This document shows, one piece after another, positions 26,103 through 36,503 of a stretch of 64,000 bases of DNA; the stretch's first letter is position 1, and the number at the start of each line of letters is the position of its first letter. The DNA lies in NCBI GenBank assembly GCA_014378485.1, contig JACMNO010000061.1, positions 62,001 to 126,000 on the forward strand. The letters run 5' to 3'. Both the position numbers and the translations under genes were made by a program. Below the pieces are notes generated by a model. It was not told the origin of the DNA. It ran no database searches and saw nothing but the letters and a program-made list of their open reading frames with translations. Origin of the DNA: Bacteroidia bacterium (lineage in GTDB: Bacteria > Bacteroidota > Bacteroidia > B-17B0 > Aurantibacillaceae).

Positions 26103-26762
26103 TTATTTAATAGAGGAGATAAAAGTTTTTTGATAATCCTCCCACTTTGAGTTTTGATAATCTCCTGAGCCATAGTAATTGATCACAGGTTCAAAATTTT
26201 TGGGTGGCATAAAACCTTTTAAAACATCCAGGCGTTGGATTTGGTTATTTAAAAACACAATTGAAGGATATGCCAATTGATTATCCAATATTGAGGCCGC
26301 AAACTGGTGAGGCGCTTTAGGATTGGTTGGATCTGTGCTTACGAAAACATATTTGTCAAATTTCACACTGTCTTTACTTTCTGCATCAAATTTCACAGCG
26401 TAAAAATTAGTATTAATGTATTTGGCAATATCAGGATGATTAAATGTTTGAGCGCTCATCATTTTGCATGGACCACACCAGGTAGTATAAACATCAACCA
26501 TTATAGGACGGGGGTTTTTCTTACAGAGTTTATAGGCTTCATCAAAAGTGACCCAGTGAACAGCAGAATTTTCGTAAAACTCTGTATATGTATTTTCTGA
26601 AACCACTGAAAACGCGGTTTCATCTTCTTTAATAAAATTGCTTACCCTGTTTTCGGGAGAATTGATAGATGCCTGGAGAGTGCTTTTTTTGCAGGTATAG
26701 AACGCAATGGCTAAAATAATGATGCCGGCCATTGATATGTCTTTCCAGTTGAACATGTGCAC
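26103..26762 (-). CDS. Membrane-anchored thioredoxin-like protein
   Basis: The 219-aa product has an N-terminal membrane anchor or signal (about 9-25), a charged spacer, then a thioredoxin fold with the redox motif CGPC (C96-C99, in VYTTWCGPCKMM). The FNHPDIAKYINTNFYAVKFD stretch resembles periplasmic thioredoxins of the DUF255/thioredoxin_7 group. A role in reducing disulfides or in redox quality control in the periplasm is likely. It stands alone, in the same direction as the neighbouring transporter genes. Confidence 0.85.
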   Translation of the reverse strand: MHMFNWKDISMAGIIILAIAFYTCKKSTLQASINSPENRVSNFIKEDETAFSVVSENTYTEFYENSAVHWVTFDEAYKLCKKNPRPIMVDVYTTWCGPCKMMSAQTFNHPDIAKYINTNFYAVKFDAESKDSVKFDKYVFVSTDPTNPKAPHQFAASILDNQLAYPSIVFLNNQIQRLDVLKGFMPPKNFEPVINYYGSGDYQNSKWEDYQKTFISSIK

Positions 26763-26827
26763 AAAAAAGCAAAAGGTATGCCGAAAATTGCTAATCGATG
26801 GATTTATGGGTTTTGAAAATGTTAAAT

Positions 26828-28342
26828 CTATTTGACACCGCCCATTAATTTTTTCACCAAGGGGGAAATAGCGATGAGCAGAAGCCCGGCAACAAGAGCA
26901 TAAATAGCTAATTGCTTGTATCCGTCTGCATAGATCGTCAGTTTTTCAAAATTAGAAGCATTTTCAGTAGCCTGGGCAATGTTTGCTCCCAATAATCCTG
27001 CAAAATATTGTCCATAGGCACTCGCTAAAAACCACATACCCATTAAAACAGCTTGAGTTTTTTGTGGAGATAATTTGGTCATGATAGACATACCAATTGG
27101 TGATAAACATAGTTCTCCAAAAGTGATGATAAACCAACCAAACGTAAAAAGATCAAGGGAAGTCACACCATTTTCGTCAGAGAAGAATTTGGTATAATAA
27201 AATACATAAAAACCTGCCGCTAAAAAGAGAAAGCCTAAGCCAAATTTCACGATCGTATTTGGTTCTAATTTACGTTTGCTTAACCAGATCCAAACAAGAC
27301 CTAATACACCGGCAAATATGATGACAAATAAAGAATTCGCAGAATTATTGACGCCATTGGGATCTAAGGGAATTCCAACGACTGTATCACTCAAATTATT
27401 GGCCGCAAATAAACTTAAAGAGCCGCCACTTTGCTCAAAAAAGGCCCAAAAGAAAATTGAGAACAAAATAAAGATTAATGCCGCAATTAATTTTTTATTC
27501 TCCTGTAAGGAAAATTTACGCATTTCATAAAATAGGTAAATCAATGCGCATGGCCCGATGATGAACATGAACACATCTGTATATTGAGAATTAGATACCA
27601 GGAGAATAATAAATGGAATGATAAGCAATGAGCCTGTGTAAGTTGCAATTTCCAGAATCTTCCTTTTTTTAGGCTCAGTGCCGAGTAATGGAGAAATACC
27701 GATACTGCCTAAACTTTTTTGGGTTCTAACAAAGGTTAATAAACTGATGACCATTACAATGGCTGCTAAACCAAATGCTACATTCCATGCATAGTGCGCT
27801 GGGATAATATTTTGGAATAATTGCCCTTTTCCGATTGCAATACACAAATAGCCACCTAATAACGCACCAAGGTTTACACCTGCATAGAATAAAGAAAATC
27901 CGGCGTCGGTTCTGTTGTCACCTTTTCTATATAGGTTCCCCACCATAGATGAAATGGTTGGTTTAAAGAAACCGGTTCCGATAATATTAAAGCCAATTCC
28001 TAAAAAGAAAAACTCTTTTGGGTCCATTGCCAAGATCACACTTCCAACGATCATTAATAAACCACCCCAGAAGAGAGATTTGCGAAGCCCTAATATTTTA
28101 TCGGCAAATAAACCGCCTACAAAAGTAAAAGCATATACAAAAGCTTGCGTGGCACCATATTGCAGATTAGCCACCACTTCATTCATGGAAAGCTGGTTAA
28201 CCATAAAGAACACGAGCATTCCCCGCATTCCATAAAAACTAAAGCGTTCCCACATTTCACTGAAAAACAAGTGCCACAGTTGTTTAGGGTACTTGCCTTT
28301 AAAGTTTTGTATTTCTTCTATTTCTAAAATTGTTGCCGACAT
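26828..28342 (-). CDS. POT family proton-dependent oligopeptide transporter
   Basis: The 504-aa inner-membrane protein belongs to the POT/PTR family of the major facilitator superfamily. Near the N-terminus it has the ExxERFxYY-type motif (FSEMWERFSFYGMRGML) and later the FYAGVNLGALLGG segment that corresponds to the FYxxINxGSL signature. About 12-14 hydrophobic helices are visible. It imports di- and tripeptides with protons. It is a paralogue of the next gene, separated from it by a strong terminator, so the two are independently transcribed. Confidence 0.92.
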   Translation of the reverse strand: MSATILEIEEIQNFKGKYPKQLWHLFFSEMWERFSFYGMRGMLVFFMVNQLSMNEVVANLQYGATQAFVYAFTFVGGLFADKILGLRKSLFWGGLLMIVGSVILAMDPKEFFFLGIGFNIIGTGFFKPTISSMVGNLYRKGDNRTDAGFSLFYAGVNLGALLGGYLCIAIGKGQLFQNIIPAHYAWNVAFGLAAIVMVISLLTFVRTQKSLGSIGISPLLGTEPKKRKILEIATYTGSLLIIPFIILLVSNSQYTDVFMFIIGPCALIYLFYEMRKFSLQENKKLIAALIFILFSIFFWAFFEQSGGSLSLFAANNLSDTVVGIPLDPNGVNNSANSLFVIIFAGVLGLVWIWLSKRKLEPNTIVKFGLGFLFLAAGFYVFYYTKFFSDENGVTSLDLFTFGWFIITFGELCLSPIGMSIMTKLSPQKTQAVLMGMWFLASAYGQYFAGLLGANIAQATENASNFEKLTIYADGYKQLAIYALVAGLLLIAISPLVKKLMGGVK

Positions 28343-28366
28343 AATTTACTTCTTATGTATCAAAAA

Positions 28367-28408
28367 CCCCTAATAAACCTGAAATTTACTGCCAGGTTTT
28401 ATTAGGGG
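28367..28408 (-). terminator. Rho-independent terminator after the second POT gene
   Basis: CCCCTAATAAACCTG (28367-28381) pairs with CAGGTTTTATTAGGGG (28393-28408) over about 15 bp, with one bulged base. Read on the minus strand the stem is followed by TTTTTG, giving a terminator for the gene at 28431-29963. Confidence 0.9.
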
Positions 28409-28430
28409 ATGATATTATTTAATTTTATTT

Positions 28431-29963
28431 TTATCTTAACTCTTCAACGTGAGCTTCAACATGTTTTTCATTAATCATTTTTTGCAACCACGCACTTAGT
28501 ATAAATAAAATACTTGCTGCTACAGAAGTCATAATAATAAACAACATAAAAAATTCAAATAAATTTGTAATTGGAACTCCAACAAATGAGGGGTAAACAA
28601 TAGGCTCAGTGCTTGCCGGATCAATTGTAGGAGGTATTAAAGCACTTAATGTACCTGCAAATTTATTGGCAGCCGCATTTGCTAAAAACCATGTTCCCAT
28701 CATTAAAGAGGATAAACGTAATGGCGCTAATTTTGAAACCATAGATAATCCTATTGGCGACAAACATAATTCTCCCATTGAGTGTATCACATATAATGCA
28801 ACTAACCACCACATACTTACTTTATCTCCGAGACCTAAGCCTTTAACAGCAATAGCAATAACAATGTAACCTAAAGCTACCAGCGCTAAGCCTAAAGCCA
28901 TTTTCTTTGGAGAAGATGGTTCCAGTTTTCTTAAGTATAAGAAGCCCCATATTAAAGAAAACAATGGCGCTAAAATAATAACAGCAAGTGGGTTTACTGA
29001 TTGAAAATAAGATGCTGGCATTTCCCAACTACCAATTAATCGATCCGTTTGCCTATCCGCAAATAGAGTTAATGATGCACCAGCTTGCTCAAAAGCACCC
29101 CAAAAGAAAATTACAAAGAATGCTAATATAAATACTACTATTATCCTTTTACGTTCTATTGGAGATAAACTCTTATCGCTTAAAATAATTAGAGGCATTG
29201 CAACCATCGCCCCGTAAATGAAATAGCTAATGATGTCTACATCATTCTTAAATATTTGTTTAAAGTTTAACATAAAAAAGATAATTGCTATTGAACCAAT
29301 TATTACCAATATGTTTTTAAGATCTAAAGGTTTTACTGGTAAACCTAAGTCTTTACCTTCTTCTGATATTAAATATTTTTTTTGAAAAATAATGAAACAA
29401 ATTAAGCTTATGATCATACCCACACATGCCATTAAAAAGCCCCATTTAAAATCCATTGAACCGCAAACCAATGGAGAGAAAAATGCTCCCAGATTAATAC
29501 CCATATAAAAGATAGTAAAAGCACTATCAATTCTTCTATCTCCTGCAGGATATAATTGTCCTACCATTGTTGAAATATTGGGTTTAAAAAAACCATTTCC
29601 AATGATAATGGCTGTTAAACCAGCCCACATGATGGTTACACCACCATCTGCACCAATGCTTGCACTTATAAACATTAAAAATTGTCCCAAAGCCATTAAT
29701 AGTCCGCCAATAATAATACTTCTTCTATTACCTAAAAATTTATCACATAAATAACCTCCTAATAATGGCGTTAAATAAACTAAGCCAGTGTAACTTCCGT
29801 AAATCTGAGAAGCATCACCATCTTTCATTAATAATACTTTTGTCATAAACAGAATGAAAATAGCTCTCATTCCATAATAACTAAATCTTTCCCACATTTC
29901 GGTAAAGAATAAAAAATACAGTCCTTTTGGATGTCCTTTTTTTTGTTCGATTGTTTGCGCCAT
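28431..29963 (-). CDS. POT family proton-dependent oligopeptide transporter
   Basis: This 510-aa paralogue of the neighbouring transporter has the same FTEMWERFSYYGMRAIF motif, the FYMGINLGAFFSPL signature segment and the GELCLSPIGLSMVSKLAP motif of the family. It imports small peptides with protons. The tandem arrangement suggests an old duplication followed by divergence, perhaps with different peptide preferences; peptide uptake fits a proteolytic lifestyle together with the secreted protease at 30408-32696. Confidence 0.92.
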   Translation of the reverse strand: MAQTIEQKKGHPKGLYFLFFTEMWERFSYYGMRAIFILFMTKVLLMKDGDASQIYGSYTGLVYLTPLLGGYLCDKFLGNRRSIIIGGLLMALGQFLMFISASIGADGGVTIMWAGLTAIIIGNGFFKPNISTMVGQLYPAGDRRIDSAFTIFYMGINLGAFFSPLVCGSMDFKWGFLMACVGMIISLICFIIFQKKYLISEEGKDLGLPVKPLDLKNILVIIGSIAIIFFMLNFKQIFKNDVDIISYFIYGAMVAMPLIILSDKSLSPIERKRIIVVFILAFFVIFFWGAFEQAGASLTLFADRQTDRLIGSWEMPASYFQSVNPLAVIILAPLFSLIWGFLYLRKLEPSSPKKMALGLALVALGYIVIAIAVKGLGLGDKVSMWWLVALYVIHSMGELCLSPIGLSMVSKLAPLRLSSLMMGTWFLANAAANKFAGTLSALIPPTIDPASTEPIVYPSFVGVPITNLFEFFMLFIIMTSVAASILFILSAWLQKMINEKHVEAHVEELR

Positions 29964-30054
29964 ATAGTAGTTTTGTAAGTTTTTTATAGTCGTCTAAAAT
30001 ACCATTTATTTCTGTTTTATTACATTTTCTACAGATTTTTCAAAAATAAAAACA

Positions 30055-30088
30055 CAAAAAAATCCCCGAAAATATGCTTTCCGGGGAT
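30055..30088 (-). terminator. Rho-independent terminator after the cold-shock gene
   Basis: ATCCCCG (30062-30068) and CGGGGAT (30082-30088) form a stem with extra pairing inside the loop (GAAA/TTTC). On the minus strand it is followed by seven T. It starts 25 bases after the stop codon. Confidence 0.88.
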
Positions 30089-30112
30089 AAGATTTTAAAT
30101 AGTATTATATAA

Positions 30113-30304
30113 CTAACCTAGTTTTACATTTACTGCATTCAATCCTTTTTTACCTTCCTGAATATCGAAAGTTACATTGTCATTTTCCCTAATTTTGTCT
30201 GATAAACCTGTTACGTGTACAAAGTACTCTTTTCCTGATTCGTCCTCTTTAATAAAACCAAAACCTTTAGTTTCGTTAAAAAATTTTACTGTTCCTGTGC
30301 TCAT
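30113..30304 (-). CDS. Cold-shock domain protein (CspA family)
   Basis: The 63-aa protein is one cold-shock (OB-fold) domain with RNP1 KGFGFI (about 13-18) and RNP2 YFVHV (about 27-31). It binds single-stranded RNA or DNA and likely acts as an RNA chaperone. It is a single-gene unit with a -7 element at 30332-30339 and a terminator at 30055-30088. Temperature control cannot be judged from the short leader. Confidence 0.95.
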   Translation of the reverse strand: MSTGTVKFFNETKGFGFIKEDESGKEYFVHVTGLSDKIRENDNVTFDIQEGKKGLNAVNVKLG

Positions 30305-30331
30305 TTTATTATTTTAATAATTGTTTAAGTT

Positions 30332-30339
30332 CAAAGCTA
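30332..30339 (-). promoter_or_regulatory. Putative -7 element (TAGCTTTG) of the cold-shock gene
   Basis: On the minus strand TAGCTTTG matches TAnnTTTG and ends 27 bases before the ATG, giving a leader of about 20 bases. This is much shorter than the long cold-shock leader known for E. coli cspA. Confidence 0.45.
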
Positions 30340-30407
30340 ATAATAAATATTTTAGAAAAAAACTTTTTAGAAAAAAATCCGTGTTTTTCCCTTATATGAA
30401 TTTGCAT

Positions 30408-32696
30408 TTAAAGTTTAATTAAACGAACTACAGATTTCTGTTTTCCATCAGTAACAATCACAATATAGGAACCGCTTGCTAAGGATGAAAAATCATAAAC
30501 CTTAGAGAAATTTTCAGTCAGTTTTATGTTATCACTCTTTACAATATTTCCTAAAATATCATACACATTTATCACCGTTTTGTTTTCGTCTAATACGTTA
30601 GTTGCGCTAATATCAACTTTAACTGATCCTGAAAAAGGATTAGGATATAATTGAATATTTATAGGATTAGAACCCGAATATTGATTTAATCCTGTTACAC
30701 CGGCAGTGATAGTAAAAGTTTTTTTATTGATATCGAAAAACACATTGCCTACGCTTTCAACTTTTACACGACAGGTTGTTTTGGTTGCAACTAATACAGG
30801 TAAAACAATATTCTCAGTCCCATCATTTGGAGTATTGGCTAATGAAAGTGTGTAGGTTACTCCATTATCTGTACTAATATAAATATTAACGTTTGCACAA
30901 TTAACAGGTGCAACATTGGTGTTATTTACATTCCAGTTAACTGTTTGCGTTGATCCGCTAGGGTAGGTAATACCTGTAGCACTTTGTGATGTAACAGCAA
31001 AAGGACCCGCAGAAGCTATTACCGTTACCTGAGCAGCAGCAGAGCAAACTCCACCTCCGCCCATTTTATTATCTCTGGCAGTTAATCTGAAATTTAATGT
31101 TGTGTTTGTTGTAAATGTGGTTCCTGCGGCACCCGGTAAAAATTCGCCTGGAGTTGTGGTATATGTTCCGGCAAGTACTACACTTAATTTTGGAAATAAA
31201 CGCGTTGGACTAGTAGTTGGAAGATAAGACCTGAAGAACGGTTTTTTTCCAGAGTTCCAGCTGGCAAAACCCGCTCCTGGATCTGTTTCTTCCCACTGAT
31301 AAGTAAGAGCATCACCATTGGGATCAGTTGCTGAACCTGTTAACTGGAAAGGTGTCCCTTTTGGTACAATATAGCTTGATCCGGCAGACACACTTGGAGG
31401 GTTATTTCCGGTGGTTGTCATGACATCGCAATTATTCCCGCCACCAGTATTAATAAAGTTTGTTATTTCATCGTAACTAACTCCATGAAAATAGGCGATG
31501 CTGTTTGTTGCTAGATCCTGCCCTGTGCAAATTCCAGCATATGCCATTATTGTAACACCACTCCCAGGTTCAACTGACTTGGCTGTGTTTCCATTTCCAG
31601 AACATGAACCTGTACTTCCATTAAAGGTATGGTTCCCTCCAAACTGGTGCCCCATTTCGTGAGCTACATAATCAATATTATAAGGGTCGCCAACAGGGCT
31701 AGGACTTCCTGTAATTCCGCTTGCTTTTGATCCACTTGAGCAAACACAACCTAATGAAGCTAAACCTCCGCCTCCAGTGCTGAATGTATGGCCAATATCA
31801 AAGTTTGCTGTTCCAACCGAAGATGTTATGATCGATTGACTCTTTGAGATTAAAGTGCTAGCATTATTATTTTCAGCAGTAGTAAAACCTTGTCCTGGTA
31901 CACCAAATAAAACTAAAGTTGTAGTAGGAACCAAAACTAATTTTACGGCGACTTCTGTTTCATAAACACCATCCACACGGTTAACAGATGTTACAACTTT
32001 TGCCAGTATCTGCGAGGTAGTAGGAGTATTTGTTCCTGTGCCGCAGGCTGCTCTTGCATATTCACCTGTGCAAGCTACTGCTAAACGGTATGTTTTTAAA
32101 TTCGCACCTGCACAAATTGCATTTGGCGCTGCTGTTTTATTTAAATCTCCATTTCCTAAAACGCCTTCGCAGATTCCTCTTTCATTAAGCGGTTTATTAA
32201 AATCAGTAGTATAATAAGTTATGTAATCATTTACATTCCATTTACAATAAGGGTCAATATAAACATCGCCATTTGGACTTTTAATCATACCGTGAAAACC
32301 AAATTCAGTTAAATCCAGTTTACCATTGGCATATTGATCCTCAATACCTCTTATACTATAGGTCCTTATTTTAGGAAAGTTCATTTGTAAAGGTTCTTCC
32401 ATAACAGGCGATTCAACCACCTTAAAATTTTGAATAGTTCCATCCGGCATTGGTAAACTTATAAGAATCGAAGAATTATCGGCAGTAACGTTTTTATCTA
32501 ATGGAGCGGATGAAAGAATTGTTTTTACTGAATTGACCTCAAGATGAAATGTTTTGTATTTTTCAGGAATAATATCACGTTTTCCTGTTACAGATATTTC
32601 TTTTTCACTAATAGGTTTCCACAATCCTTGATTTGATTGTGATTTAAGTGCCATAAAGGAGGTTACGAGAATTGAGAGAGTAATTATTTTTTTCAT
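30408..32696 (-). CDS. Secreted reprolysin-like metalloprotease with type A T9SS domain
   Basis: This 762-aa protein has a signal peptide (about 1-19), a propeptide-like region to about 195, and a metzincin catalytic domain (about 200-420) with the zinc motif H346-E-x-x-H350-x-x-G-x-x-H356 in HEMGHQFGGNH. Several cysteines nearby suggest disulfides. A beta-sandwich region (about 425-660) and a C-terminal type A sorting domain (about 680-762; IQLYPNPFSG, NVYDILGNIV, SLASGSYIVIV) follow. It is exported through the T9SS and probably degrades extracellular protein. Single gene; no clear terminator was seen. Confidence 0.92.
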   Translation of the reverse strand: MKKIITLSILVTSFMALKSQSNQGLWKPISEKEISVTGKRDIIPEKYKTFHLEVNSVKTILSSAPLDKNVTADNSSILISLPMPDGTIQNFKVVESPVMEEPLQMNFPKIRTYSIRGIEDQYANGKLDLTEFGFHGMIKSPNGDVYIDPYCKWNVNDYITYYTTDFNKPLNERGICEGVLGNGDLNKTAAPNAICAGANLKTYRLAVACTGEYARAACGTGTNTPTTSQILAKVVTSVNRVDGVYETEVAVKLVLVPTTTLVLFGVPGQGFTTAENNNASTLISKSQSIITSSVGTANFDIGHTFSTGGGGLASLGCVCSSGSKASGITGSPSPVGDPYNIDYVAHEMGHQFGGNHTFNGSTGSCSGNGNTAKSVEPGSGVTIMAYAGICTGQDLATNSIAYFHGVSYDEITNFINTGGGNNCDVMTTTGNNPPSVSAGSSYIVPKGTPFQLTGSATDPNGDALTYQWEETDPGAGFASWNSGKKPFFRSYLPTTSPTRLFPKLSVVLAGTYTTTPGEFLPGAAGTTFTTNTTLNFRLTARDNKMGGGGVCSAAAQVTVIASAGPFAVTSQSATGITYPSGSTQTVNWNVNNTNVAPVNCANVNIYISTDNGVTYTLSLANTPNDGTENIVLPVLVATKTTCRVKVESVGNVFFDINKKTFTITAGVTGLNQYSGSNPINIQLYPNPFSGSVKVDISATNVLDENKTVINVYDILGNIVKSDNIKLTENFSKVYDFSSLASGSYIVIVTDGKQKSVVRLIKL

Positions 32697-32839
32697 ATTT
32701 AGAGCTTTTAGTAAACTAAATTTAAGAATCTAAATCGAAAAAAACAAATTTCAAAAAAACTACAATTTTGCTATGTTTTAAAGGTTAAAACTAAATAAGG
32801 ATTATTTAACAAATTAAAATTCCATTTATGACGTAAGTC

Positions 32840-32871
32840 TTGTTTTTAGATATTTAAATAGTTTATATTTG
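32840..32871 (+). promoter_or_regulatory. Promoter of the small Cys/Lys-rich protein gene
   Basis: A TTG (32840-32842) and TATATTTG (32864-32871, perfect TAnnTTTG) are 21 bases apart. The ATG follows 29 bases after the -7 element. Confidence 0.55.
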
Positions 32872-32899
32872 TTTTAAAATTAATTTAACTCAACCAACC

Positions 32900-33154
32900 A
32901 TGAAAAAAGTATTTTTAATGTTAGCTTTCGCCGGATTAGTAGGAAGCGTATCTGCATCAACTACTGACGATAAGGATAAAGGAAAAAAAGAAACCAAAAC
33001 TGAAACCAAAACTGAAACCAAAACTTGCTGCAAAGAAAAGGCAGGAGCTGAAGGGAAATCTTGTTCTGGAGATAAAACTGCTGCAACAGAGAAAAAAACT
33101 TGCTGCAAATCTAAAACAGTAATTGAAACTAAGACAACTACTGAAACGAAATAA
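32900..33154 (+). CDS. Small secreted Cys/Lys/Thr-rich protein, function unknown
   Basis: The 84-aa product has a signal peptide (about 1-20; MKKVFLMLAFAGLVGSVSAS), followed by a very low-complexity mature part rich in K, T and E: tandem TETK units and two KTCC-K motifs (about residues 41-45 and 71-75), with one further cysteine between. It has a good promoter and a strong terminator, so it is very likely expressed. The paired vicinal cysteines could bind a metal or form disulfides, but I recognise no characterised family. The TETKTETK repeat also reads as a DNA tandem repeat. Confidence 0.8.
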   Translation: MKKVFLMLAFAGLVGSVSASTTDDKDKGKKETKTETKTETKTCCKEKAGAEGKSCSGDKTAATEKKTCCKSKTVIETKTTTETK

Positions 33155-33175
33155 TTTTTTTGTTTTTAAGTTTTT

Positions 33176-33211
33176 AAAACCCGTCTATCATTAAAGATAG
33201 ATGGGTTTTTT
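33176..33211 (+). terminator. Rho-independent terminator after the Cys/Lys-rich gene
   Basis: AAAACCCGTCTATC (33176-33189) pairs with GATAGATGGGTTTT (33196 onward) with one G-T pair and a short loop, followed by further T residues. Confidence 0.9.
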
Positions 33212-33341
33212 GTTGACTTTTTTACCATCTGTGTTTATAATTCAATTTTGAATTACTCGTATTTTTTTGCTTTATTTGTTCAACTGATTTTCACACACAC
33301 TATTAAATAGACATAGTTTTACAAAATTTAAAAATCTACCT

Positions 33342-34886
33342 ATGAAAGTTGGAATTCCTTCTGAAATATCTCCAAATGAACTAAGAGTTGCGGCAACTCC
33401 AAAAACCGTTAAGCGATTGCAAAAGCAAGGGTTTGAAGTTTACATTCAGCATAATGCAGGGATAAAAGCGAATTTCTCTGATAAAGATTTTGAAGAAGCA
33501 GGCGCTAAAATTGTTAATACTGCTGCTGATATTTACGGCAGTTCAGATATTGTACTAAAGGTAAAAGAACCTTCTATTGAAGAAGTGGACATGATGAAAG
33601 AAGGTTTAGTTTTGCTGAGCTATTTATGGCCAGCACAAAATCAACCCTTGCTTCAAAAGTTAGCCGATAAAAAAGTGAACGCAGTTGCGATGGATGCCAT
33701 TCCACGGATCTCTAGAGCACAAAAAATGGATGTATTGTCTTCTATGGCAAACATCGCAGGATACAGAGCTGTGATTGAAGGCTCCTATCATTTTGGAAGA
33801 TTTTTAAATGGTCAGATCACGGCTGCCGGAAAAGTAGAGCCCGCAAAAGTATTAGTAATTGGCGCCGGTGTGGCAGGTTTAGCGGCATTAGGAGCAGCCA
33901 ATTCATTAGGAGCTATTGTTAGAGCGTTTGATACCCGTAAGGAAGTTGCTGAACAAATCCAATCAATGGGCGGAGAATTTTTAACGGTTGAATTAGAAGA
34001 AGACGGAGCAACATCATCTGGTTACTCAAAAGAAATGAGTAAAGAATTTATTGAAGCGGAGATGAAACTGTTTTTAGAACAGGCCAAAGAAGTTGATATT
34101 GTGATTACCACGGCACAAATCCCGGGCAGACCCGCCCCAAAATTATGGTTGGATTATCATGTAGCTGCTATGAAACCGGGCTCTGTGATTGTGGATTTAG
34201 CCGCTTCTTCAGGAGGTAACTGTGTTGAAACCAGAAACGGAGAAGTTTACACAACGTCTAACGGAGTAACCATTGTTGGCAAATTAAATCAGTTGCCAAG
34301 CCAGGCATCGCAATTATATGGTAATAACTTATGTCATTTGTTAGATGATATGGGTAAAGCCGATAAATGGAAAATTGATATGGAGGATGCTATTGTTTCA
34401 AGAGCAATGGTAACTCATAACGGAAAAATTAACTGGCCGCCCGCGCCGCTTCCGGTAAGCTCAACAGCAGGTGGTGCAAAAAAAGTAGCTCCGCCGACAG
34501 CAGAAGAATTAAAAAAATCCAATGATGAAAAATCAAAAAAAGAAGCTACTTCTATGATTATTCGTTTGGCTTTTGTTGGTGCTTTATTATTTTTGGTAGG
34601 AAAATTTGCGCCGGCTGAATTCATTCAACATTTCACCGTATTTATTTTAGCGGTGTTTGTGGGTTGGCAACTAATAACAAATGTTGCACACTCACTACAC
34701 ACACCTTTGATGGCTGTAACCAATGCTATCAGTGGTATTATCGTTGTTGGTGGTTTGTTACAAACAACCGACGATATAAAGAATCCAATGACCATTTTAG
34801 CATTCATTGCTATTTTGGTTGCCAGCATTAATATTGTTGGTGGTTTTGTAGTTACTCACCGTATGTTGAAAATGTTTAAAAAATAA
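33342..34886 (+). CDS. pntA: NAD(P) transhydrogenase subunit alpha
   Basis: This 514-aa subunit has the NAD(H)-binding domain I (about 1-380; opening [20 protein letters not shown], nucleotide fold [22 protein letters not shown]) and four C-terminal membrane helices (about 405-512). In many bacteria these parts are separate (PntAA/PntAB); here they are fused as in E. coli. With PntB it couples proton entry to transfer of hydride from NADH to NADP+. Five bases separate it from pntB, forming a two-gene operon closed by the terminator at 36312-36340. Confidence 0.96.
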   Translation: MKVGIPSEISPNELRVAATPKTVKRLQKQGFEVYIQHNAGIKANFSDKDFEEAGAKIVNTAADIYGSSDIVLKVKEPSIEEVDMMKEGLVLLSYLWPAQNQPLLQKLADKKVNAVAMDAIPRISRAQKMDVLSSMANIAGYRAVIEGSYHFGRFLNGQITAAGKVEPAKVLVIGAGVAGLAALGAANSLGAIVRAFDTRKEVAEQIQSMGGEFLTVELEEDGATSSGYSKEMSKEFIEAEMKLFLEQAKEVDIVITTAQIPGRPAPKLWLDYHVAAMKPGSVIVDLAASSGGNCVETRNGEVYTTSNGVTIVGKLNQLPSQASQLYGNNLCHLLDDMGKADKWKIDMEDAIVSRAMVTHNGKINWPPAPLPVSSTAGGAKKVAPPTAEELKKSNDEKSKKEATSMIIRLAFVGALLFLVGKFAPAEFIQHFTVFILAVFVGWQLITNVAHSLHTPLMAVTNAISGIIVVGGLLQTTDDIKNPMTILAFIAILVASINIVGGFVVTHRMLKMFKK

Positions 34887-34891
34887 AAATT

Positions 34892-36292
34892 ATGATCATC
34901 GCAAAAGAAATACAAACAGCAGCATATTTATTTGCCAGTATTCTGTTCATTTTAAGTTTAGGAGGATTGTCCTCACAAGAATCAGCAAAGCGCGGTGTAC
35001 TATACGGCATCGTGGGAATGATCGTTGCTATTATTGCCACCGTTTTAGGTGAAGGTGTTTCAGGACAGGTTTACATTATCGTGGCTATAGCAATTGCTTC
35101 GGCTGTTGGTTTAATGCTTGCCCGCAAAGTAGAAATGACCGCTATGCCTCAGCTTGTCGCAATTCTGCATAGCTTTGTAGGATTAGCTGCAGTATTGGTT
35201 GGTTTTGGATCCTATTTAGATCCTAAAACACATGAATTAACTGGCGCCGCGCATAGTATCCATTTATGGGAAGTGTTCATTGGCGTTTTTATTGGAGCAA
35301 TCACGTTTACCGGTTCTATTATTGCCTGGGGAAAACTGGAAGGTAAAGTACGCAGTAAAGCATTATTATATCCGGGAAAACATGCCGTGAACGTTATAGC
35401 GTTAATAGCATGTATAGTTTTAGGTTTTTTGTATGCAGGACAGGAAGGTACAAATGGCATGTTATTTTTATGTAGCATGACAGCCATTGCTTGTTTCATT
35501 GGTGTGATGTTGGTAATGGCTATTGGTGGCGGAGACATGCCTGTAGTGGTTTCTATGTTAAATTCGTATTCTGGGTGGGCAGCATCGGCGGCAGGTTTTA
35601 TGTTAGGTAACGACTTGTTAATTGTAACAGGAGCTTTAGTTGGTAGTTCGGGAGCAATACTTTCTATACATATGTGTCACGCTATGAACCGTTCTTTTTT
35701 CTCCGTTATTTTAGGTGGTTTTGGAAATTCTCCTGCAAAGGGTGAAGCGAAAGCCATTGAAGGTGAAGTAACAGCATTAAATCACGAAGAAGTTGCAGGC
35801 TTATTAAAGGAAGCAAGATCAGTGGTTATTGTTCCTGGTTACGGAATGGCTGTTGCTAAAGCACAGTACCCCATTTATGATATGGTACAATACTTGCGTA
35901 AAGCAGGCAAAAATGTACGTTTTGCTATTCATCCGGTGGCAGGCCGTTTACCCGGCCATATGAATGTATTGTTGGCGGAGGCTAATGTTCCATATGATAT
36001 TGTGATGGAGATGGATGAAATTAATGATGACCTGCCTAACACAGATGTTGTAATGGTTATTGGCGCGAATGATGTTGTAAACCCTAGTGCACAAGACGAT
36101 CCTGCAAGTTCTATTTACGGTATGCCAGTAATTGAAGCGTGGAAAGCAGAAAAAGTAATTATTATGAAGCGTTCAATGTCTGCAGGCTATTCAGGTGAAG
36201 ATAATCCACTCTTCTACAAATCAAACTCAGAGATGTTGTATGGCGATGCTAAAGATAGTGTAGAAAAGATCATGAGCTTTTTAAAAGCGTAA
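34892..36292 (+). CDS. pntB: NAD(P)(+) transhydrogenase subunit beta
   Basis: The 466-aa subunit carries eight or nine N-terminal membrane helices (about 1-275) and the NADP(H)-binding domain III (about 285-466), with the [20 protein letters not shown] motif, the [20 protein letters not shown] segment and the final [17 protein letters not shown] signature. It forms the proton channel together with the alpha subunit in the inner membrane and supplies NADPH. No odd features. Confidence 0.97.
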   Translation: MIIAKEIQTAAYLFASILFILSLGGLSSQESAKRGVLYGIVGMIVAIIATVLGEGVSGQVYIIVAIAIASAVGLMLARKVEMTAMPQLVAILHSFVGLAAVLVGFGSYLDPKTHELTGAAHSIHLWEVFIGVFIGAITFTGSIIAWGKLEGKVRSKALLYPGKHAVNVIALIACIVLGFLYAGQEGTNGMLFLCSMTAIACFIGVMLVMAIGGGDMPVVVSMLNSYSGWAASAAGFMLGNDLLIVTGALVGSSGAILSIHMCHAMNRSFFSVILGGFGNSPAKGEAKAIEGEVTALNHEEVAGLLKEARSVVIVPGYGMAVAKAQYPIYDMVQYLRKAGKNVRFAIHPVAGRLPGHMNVLLAEANVPYDIVMEMDEINDDLPNTDVVMVIGANDVVNPSAQDDPASSIYGMPVIEAWKAEKVIIMKRSMSAGYSGEDNPLFYKSNSEMLYGDAKDSVEKIMSFLKA

Positions 36293-36311
36293 TAAGCTAA
36301 ATTGAAATTGT

Positions 36312-36340
36312 AAAAGCGGACTCGAAAGATTCCGCTTTTT
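36312..36340 (+). terminator. Rho-independent terminator after pntAB
   Basis: AAAAGCGGA (36312-36320) and TCCGCTTTT (36331-36339) form a 9-bp stem with a 10-base loop and a short T tail, 20 bases after the pntB stop. Confidence 0.88.
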
Positions 36341-36503
36341 AGTTAAAGTCAATTTAGCAAACTCAGAATGCTGGCCTCAATACTTACTTGATTTGGTAGA
36401 ATTTCTGTAATTAATCAATTATATTATAAATTGTTGATAAATGTTTTATCTAAACTTTTATCTAAATTAAAATCGATCTACTTTTAAGAAAAATGATATA
36501 AAT

